Source: Myxococcales bacterium
GTDB lineage: Bacteria; Myxococcota_A; Polyangia; Polyangiales; Polyangiaceae
NCBI GenBank assembly: GCA_016703425.1
Contig: JADJCA010000015.1
Coordinates: 62,001 to 126,000, forward strand
Length of the DNA: 64,000 nt
Direction: 5' to 3'
A program made the translations under genes and the position numbers. The notes beneath the pieces are model-generated. The model did no database searches. It was not told where the DNA came from and saw nothing but the letters and a program-made list of their open reading frames with translations. Each line of letters opens with the position of its first letter. The stretch's first letter is position 1. Shown in pieces: positions 59,958 to 64,000 of the stretch.

Positions 59958-61277
59958 GTGAGCCCCTCCAAGAAGAGTGACGGGACGGCGACCATCGTTC
60001 GTGGTGCGCCGCCCCGTCCCCTCGGGGCCTTCATTCGGGTCCTTGGCGCGCCAGCCAAGCCCTCGAAGATGCGCCTCGCATCGGGGAAGTGCTTGATCGG
60101 CGCTGGCGCCGGCTGCGCCATCGTCATCGACGAAAAGACCGTCTCGCGGCAGCACGTCGAACTCGAGATCGTGCCGGAGGGCGTACGCCTCACCGACAAG
60201 GGGAGCCGCAACGGCACGTTCTACCTCGGTCAGCGCGTCGAGCGCGTCACCCTCTCGCTCGGCGCGCGCATCACCGTCGGCGCCGTGACGGTGGCGCTCG
60301 ACGCCGACACGGAAGGCCTCGACGGGCTGGCCTTCGAAGGCGACGAGTACCGCGGCATCGTCGGCGCGACGCCGAGCATGCGCCGCATCTTCGCGTCGCT
60401 CTCGCGGCTCGAAGGCTCGCTCGTGCCGGTGCTCGTGCTCGGCGAATCAGGCGTGGGCAAGGAGCTCGTCGCGCGCGCGCTCCACGATGGCTCAAGCGTG
60501 AAGGCCGGCCCCTTCGTCGCCGTAAACTGCGGCGCCATTCCGAGGGATCTCGTCGCGAGCGAGCTCTTCGGTCACAGGCGCGGCGCCTTCACGGGAGCGA
60601 CCGACCATCGCCGAGGGGCCTTCGACGCCGCCGACGGCGGCACGCTCTTTCTCGACGAAGTCGGCGAGCTCCCCATCGACGTTCAGCCGGTGCTCCTGCG
60701 AGCGCTCGAAACGGGCGAGGTGCGGCCCGTCGGCGCCGACGCGACCCACGTCGTGCGTGCGCGAGTGGTCGCGGCGACGAACCGAGACCTCGCGGTCGAT
60801 AGCAGCGCGGGTCGCTTCCGCGAGGATCTCTTCTACCGCCTCGCCGTGGTGACGCTCGCTATCCCTCCGCTTCGCGAACGCCCCGCCGACATCGAAGCCA
60901 TCGTCAAGGTGCTCGCCGAGAGCCTCGGCGTTGGCGCGCTTCCTGCGCCGGTTTTGGAGGCGCTGAAGAACCGCGCGTGGCCCGGCAACGTGCGAGAGCT
61001 CCGAAACGCCATTCAGGCCTACGGCGCGCTGGGCGCGCTGCCGACGGAGCGTTCGGTGCACCCGACATCCATCGACTCGGCGATCGCCGACTTCGTCGAC
61101 CCGTCGCGCCCCTACGCGGATCAGAAGGACGACCTCGCGGACCGCTTCACGCGCGCCTACCTCCAGGCGCTCATGGCGCGCACCGGCGGCAACCAGAGCG
61201 CGGCATCGCGCGTGGCGGGGCTGGATCGAACCTACCTCGGGAAGCTGCTCGTAAAATTTGGCCTCGCGAAGGCCTGA
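59958..61277 (+). CDS. FHA-domain sigma54-dependent transcription activator
   Basis: The 439-aa protein has an N-terminal FHA domain (about 25-115; SRQHVELEI, GSRNGTFYLG) that binds phosphothreonine. An AAA+ domain (about 130-370) follows, with Walker A GESGVGKE, the sigma54-contact loop GAFTGA, Walker B GGTLFLDEVGEL and the arginine-finger region FREDLFYRL. A C-terminal Fis-type helix-turn-helix contains GNQSAASRVAGLDRTYLGKL. FHA-type activators are typical of myxobacteria and are controlled by Ser/Thr kinases; one is encoded at 62255. It may act on the sigma54 promoters at 59023, 12321 or 6191, which is inference. The start is GTG. Confidence 0.93.
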   Translation: MSPSKKSDGTATIVRGAPPRPLGAFIRVLGAPAKPSKMRLASGKCLIGAGAGCAIVIDEKTVSRQHVELEIVPEGVRLTDKGSRNGTFYLGQRVERVTLSLGARITVGAVTVALDADTEGLDGLAFEGDEYRGIVGATPSMRRIFASLSRLEGSLVPVLVLGESGVGKELVARALHDGSSVKAGPFVAVNCGAIPRDLVASELFGHRRGAFTGATDHRRGAFDAADGGTLFLDEVGELPIDVQPVLLRALETGEVRPVGADATHVVRARVVAATNRDLAVDSSAGRFREDLFYRLAVVTLAIPPLRERPADIEAIVKVLAESLGVGALPAPVLEALKNRAWPGNVRELRNAIQAYGALGALPTERSVHPTSIDSAIADFVDPSRPYADQKDDLADRFTRAYLQALMARTGGNQSAASRVAGLDRTYLGKLLVKFGLAKA

Positions 61278-61349
61278 AGCCGAGCCCTCGGGCCTGATTT
61301 ACAGGGTTTCGGCGGGCCCCGCGCGCTCCACCTTGTTATCCTGACGGCA

Positions 61350-62252
61350 ATGTCCGCCGCTCGCTCGCTCCGCTGGGCCGCCTTGGCCTTTGGGCTCGGC
61401 GCATGGACCAGCGACGCGCGCGCGGAAGATCCGCGCCTCTCGGAGGCTCGCGTGAGCTATCGCGCCGGCGCGCAGGCCTACGACGCCGGCGACTTCGGCG
61501 TCGCCGGGCCTGCCTTCGCGCGCGCCGACACGCTCGCGCCCAACGAGACCGCGCTCAGGCTCGCGCTCGTCAGCTGCGCTCGCGTCGAAGACGCTGTCCT
61601 ATGCATGAACCTCGTCGAGCGGGCGCGGGCCCGCGACGCGTTGAGCGACGTACGAGAGTCGGTGGCTGCGCGCTTCGCCGGCCGCGTCGCGCGCGTCGTC
61701 GTGTCGTGCGGCGACGCGGCGCCGACGTGCACCGCGCGGCTCGACGGCGTGGAGGTCGCAGCGGGCCCCGCGTGGACGCTGCCGGGGGCCCACGTGCTCG
61801 AGCTCGGTGCAGGCGTCGCCGCCGAGAGGCGCACCATCACGCTGGACGCCGGCGCGAGCCTCACGGTCGTCGTTCCCGTGACAAGAGACCGTGCTTTGGC
61901 CGTCCCTGCTGCGCGGCCGGCCCCATCCACCGCCGTCGTGGCACCGCCGCCGACGGCACCGGAAGCGACCTCACCGTCGTCCCGTCGGGGGCTGTCGCCC
62001 GTGTGGTTTTGGACGCTCGCCGGGCTCACAGCCGCCGGTGGCGCGGCGTCGGTCGCGTCGGGGCTCGACACCCTCGACCAACACGCGTCGTTCGCCCGCG
62101 CGCCAACCAACAGCGCCGCCGCCGCGGGCCACGATGCGCAGGCTCGGACCAACGTGCTCATCATCGGCACGGCGGCCTTCGCGGCGGTCACGGCGGCGCT
62201 TGGTGTCTTCTTCGTGCGGTGGTCATCGCAAGCCTCGGTGGCGCGGCGCTGA
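61350..62252 (+). CDS. Exported protein with TPR-like N-terminus and two C-terminal membrane helices
   Basis: The 300-aa protein has a signal peptide (AFGLGAWTSDARAED), a tetratricopeptide-like segment (YRAGAQAYDAGDFGVAGPAFARADTLAPNE), and a small beta domain (about 105-170; CTARLDGVEVAAGPAWTLPGAHVLEL) of PEGA type. A Pro/Thr linker and two membrane helices follow (about 208-225 and 268-288). Such proteins frequently accompany Ser/Thr kinases in Polyangia. It ends two bases before the kinase gene starts, so they are probably cotranscribed. Confidence 0.72.
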   Translation: MSAARSLRWAALAFGLGAWTSDARAEDPRLSEARVSYRAGAQAYDAGDFGVAGPAFARADTLAPNETALRLALVSCARVEDAVLCMNLVERARARDALSDVRESVAARFAGRVARVVVSCGDAAPTCTARLDGVEVAAGPAWTLPGAHVLELGAGVAAERRTITLDAGASLTVVVPVTRDRALAVPAARPAPSTAVVAPPPTAPEATSPSSRRGLSPVWFWTLAGLTAAGGAASVASGLDTLDQHASFARAPTNSAAAAGHDAQARTNVLIIGTAAFAAVTAALGVFFVRWSSQASVARR

Positions 62253-62254
62253 TC

Positions 62255-63877
62255 ATGGAAGCAGGCCCGCGCGTCGGTGCGCTCACCACGCATCGCGATC
62301 AGCTTCCGAGCTCGTCGCAATACGAGCTTCTCCTTCGCATCGCGTCCGGTGGAATGGCCACGGTCTACGTCGGACGTCGCACCGGCGCCGCCGGCTTCTC
62401 CCGCGAGGTCGCCATCAAGCGCGCGCACGCGCACCTGCTCGAAGATCCTTCCTTTGCGAAGATGCTCGTCGCCGAGGCCAAGATCGCCGCGCGCATCCAC
62501 CATCCCAACGTGGTCGCCGTTCAGGCCGTCGAGCTGCTCGAAGGCGAGCTGCTCCTCGTCATGGACTACGTCGAGGGCGCCGCCCTCTCCGAGCTCGCGC
62601 CCCTCAGCTCCGGCGCGCCTCGCCTGCCCGCGGGCGTCGTCGCGCGCATTTTGCTCGACGCGGCGCAGGGCCTCGAAGCGGCTCACACGGCGACCGGTGA
62701 ACGGGGTGAGCCGCTCGGCCTCGTTCACCGCGACGTCTCGCCGCAGAACATCCTCATCGGCATCGACGGCATCGCGCGCGTGAGCGACTTCGGCATCGCG
62801 AAGACGACGGAGGGCACCGACAGTCAAGTTGGCAAGACGGCGACCGGGACGCTCAAAGGGAAGGTGGCGTACATGCCACCGGAGTACGTGGAGGGCGGCC
62901 GCTTTGACGTGCGCAGCGACGTCTTCGCGCTCGGCGTGGTCGCGTGGGAAGCGTTCACCGGCACGAGGCTCTTTCGCGGAGCCAACGAGGTGGAGACGCT
63001 GAGGCACGTGCTGGCCGGCAAGGTGGTCGCGCCATCGACGGTCACGCCGTCGCTCGGAACGACCTTCGACGAGATCGTGCTTCGCTCGCTCGCCCGGTCA
63101 CCTTCGGCGCGTTGGCCGAGCGCGCGCGCGTTTGGCGACGCCATCGAGGCGGCGGCGCGCGCCGCCGGCATGCTCGCGACGGTCGGCGAGGTCGCCACCG
63201 CGGTGCGCCGGGTCGCGGGGCCGGCGCTCGCCCATCGTCGCGCCCTCATTCACAAGAGTGCGGCCCAGAGCGAGAGCTCGGTGCGCGTCGTCGGGCGCGC
63301 CGATGCCACGGGCACCCTCGACATCGACGTACCGGTGATCGTCGGCGAGCCGAGCGAGACGGCCGTTCGTGCGCCTCTCTTCACGGGCGAGGTTGGCGAG
63401 GCCTACGCTGAAGCGCCGCCGGGCGACGCGCCGGGAGTTCCGACGTTCGCCACGGGGGTTTCGTCGCGAAGCATCCCGACCAGCGAAGCCGCCGCCAAAG
63501 AGCCGCGCGGAAAGACTGCGCGGCGTGCGGCGTTAGCGACCGCTTTCTTCTTGCTCGTTGGAGCCGGACTCGGCGTTGCTAAGAAGGAGGCGCGCACCGT
63601 CGTGGCGCCCGCCGTGGCCATACCGGCGGCGCCGACGCCATCGACTTTGGCAGCGGGGGCCGCGCCGCCGCCTTCGCCCTCAACGTCCGTCGAAGCCCCC
63701 TCCGCCGAAGCACGCTCCACCGAAGCACCCATGGAGAGCGCGGTCTCCGCATCGGCGTCCGCCCTGCCGCAAGGGACGCCGCCCGTGCGGAGCGCCGCGC
63801 CGCGAGCGCGCCCGCGAACGGCACCGACACGCCCGCCCGATCGCGCCCCGCCCAATCCCTACGGCGACGGCCGCTGA
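62255..63877 (+). CDS. Membrane-anchored Ser/Thr protein kinase (Pkn type)
   Basis: The 540-aa protein has an N-terminal kinase domain (about 22-290): IASGGMATVYVG (glycine loop), VAIKRA (Lys), HRDVSPQN (catalytic loop), DFGIAKT (Mg loop) and MPPEY. A disordered linker (about 310-420), one membrane helix (about 426-444) and a Pro/Ala/Ser-rich periplasmic tail follow. The missing Lys of the classical HRDLKxxN motif is normal for this HRDVSPQN group. It lies downstream of the FHA activator, a likely phosphorylation target by analogy. It ends 11 bp from the convergent gene. Confidence 0.92.
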   Translation: MEAGPRVGALTTHRDQLPSSSQYELLLRIASGGMATVYVGRRTGAAGFSREVAIKRAHAHLLEDPSFAKMLVAEAKIAARIHHPNVVAVQAVELLEGELLLVMDYVEGAALSELAPLSSGAPRLPAGVVARILLDAAQGLEAAHTATGERGEPLGLVHRDVSPQNILIGIDGIARVSDFGIAKTTEGTDSQVGKTATGTLKGKVAYMPPEYVEGGRFDVRSDVFALGVVAWEAFTGTRLFRGANEVETLRHVLAGKVVAPSTVTPSLGTTFDEIVLRSLARSPSARWPSARAFGDAIEAAARAAGMLATVGEVATAVRRVAGPALAHRRALIHKSAAQSESSVRVVGRADATGTLDIDVPVIVGEPSETAVRAPLFTGEVGEAYAEAPPGDAPGVPTFATGVSSRSIPTSEAAAKEPRGKTARRAALATAFFLLVGAGLGVAKKEARTVVAPAVAIPAAPTPSTLAAGAAPPPSPSTSVEAPSAEARSTEAPMESAVSASASALPQGTPPVRSAAPRARPRTAPTRPPDRAPPNPYGDGR

Positions 63878-63888
63878 CCGGCCGCCTC

Positions 63889-64000
63889 TCACATGAGGTA
63901 GGTCGCCACCGCGTCGATGTATTCCGTCGTCACAGGGCGGTTCTGGAAATCCGTGTAGTCGAGCGACAGGTTGAAGGTCGCGGGGTCGTGCGGCCGATGG
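63889..64000 (-). CDS. C-terminal end of an unidentified gene
   Basis: A minus-strand frame is open from the right edge to the stop at 63889-63891. It encodes about 36 residues, RPHDPATFNLSLDYTDFQNR then PVTTEYIDAVATYLM. The convergence with the kinase gene and the sensible composition favour a real gene. The family cannot be named from this piece. Confidence 0.5.
   Translation of the reverse strand, partial: HRPHDPATFNLSLDYTDFQNRPVTTEYIDAVATYLM

Overview
The window is a 64-kb piece of a high-GC chromosome that looks like a myxobacterium of the Polyangia/Sorangiineae type. The inference rests on at least fourteen secreted lipoproteins with Asp/Ala/Thr-rich linkers, RCC1, Hydin-like and TSP3 repeat proteins, an FHA-domain sigma54 activator beside a Ser/Thr kinase, sigma54 (-24/-12) promoters, a lone type III secretion stator protein and a hybrid PKS-NRPS cluster. 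No rRNA, tRNA, CRISPR array, insertion sequence or phage gene was seen.

Layout. 1-1.4 kb: end of a thiolase and a metallo-beta-lactamase-fold hydrolase. 1.4-14.9 kb: mostly lipoproteins and surface proteins (Hydin-like, RCC1, Cys-rich, EGF-like, and an FGE-sulfatase-fold lipoprotein split by a frameshift). Within it are a SctL/FliH-like stator subunit, a site-2 protease, and a 298-aa protein with a double-glycine-type leader behind a consensus sigma54 promoter.

14.9-35.2 kb: a minus-strand biosynthetic cluster. In transcription order it encodes a MOP-family flippase, an alpha/beta-hydrolase-fold protein without a nucleophile, an alpha/beta hydrolase with a Cys nucleophile, a CPBP-like membrane protein with substituted catalytic residues, a PKS-NRPS hybrid (A-T-KS-AT-ACP-aminotransferase), an NRPS module (C-A-MT-T), a second NRPS module (TubC docking-C-A-T) and a PhyH-type dioxygenase. 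The hybrid protein is split by one base inside the aminotransferase. Adenylation codes read Val-like, Asn-like and Gly-like. The simplest predicted product is a Val-derived, malonate-extended, beta-aminated acid joined to (N-methyl-)Asn and Gly. There is no cis thioesterase. A divergent PAS-GAF histidine kinase borders the cluster.

35.2-41 kb: the kinase, an S4 RNA-binding protein, a PNPOx-like protein, a C92-type amidase, a GNAT acetyltransferase and a PlsC acyltransferase. 41-55.6 kb: more lipoproteins (a beta-propeller, a trypsin-like protease with TSP3 repeats whose leader is cut off by a C10 tract, a glucose/sorbosone-dehydrogenase-like protein, a GGDDxY-repeat protein, a C-type-lectin-like protein), interleaved with CvfB-like, carboxylesterase, GT-C-like, GST and sarcosine-oxidase-like genes. 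55.6-58.1 kb: nrfHA-type cytochrome c nitrite reductase whose catalytic heme motif is CxxCH, and a small membrane protein. 58.3-63.9 kb: two lipoproteins (one behind a sigma54 promoter and a 20-bp palindrome), the FHA-sigma54 activator, a tetratricopeptide-like exported protein and a Ser/Thr kinase.

Three genes are broken by single-base slips in homopolymers (G4, A4 and C10). They may be sequencing errors, real mutations or, for C10, phase variation; the sequence alone cannot decide.
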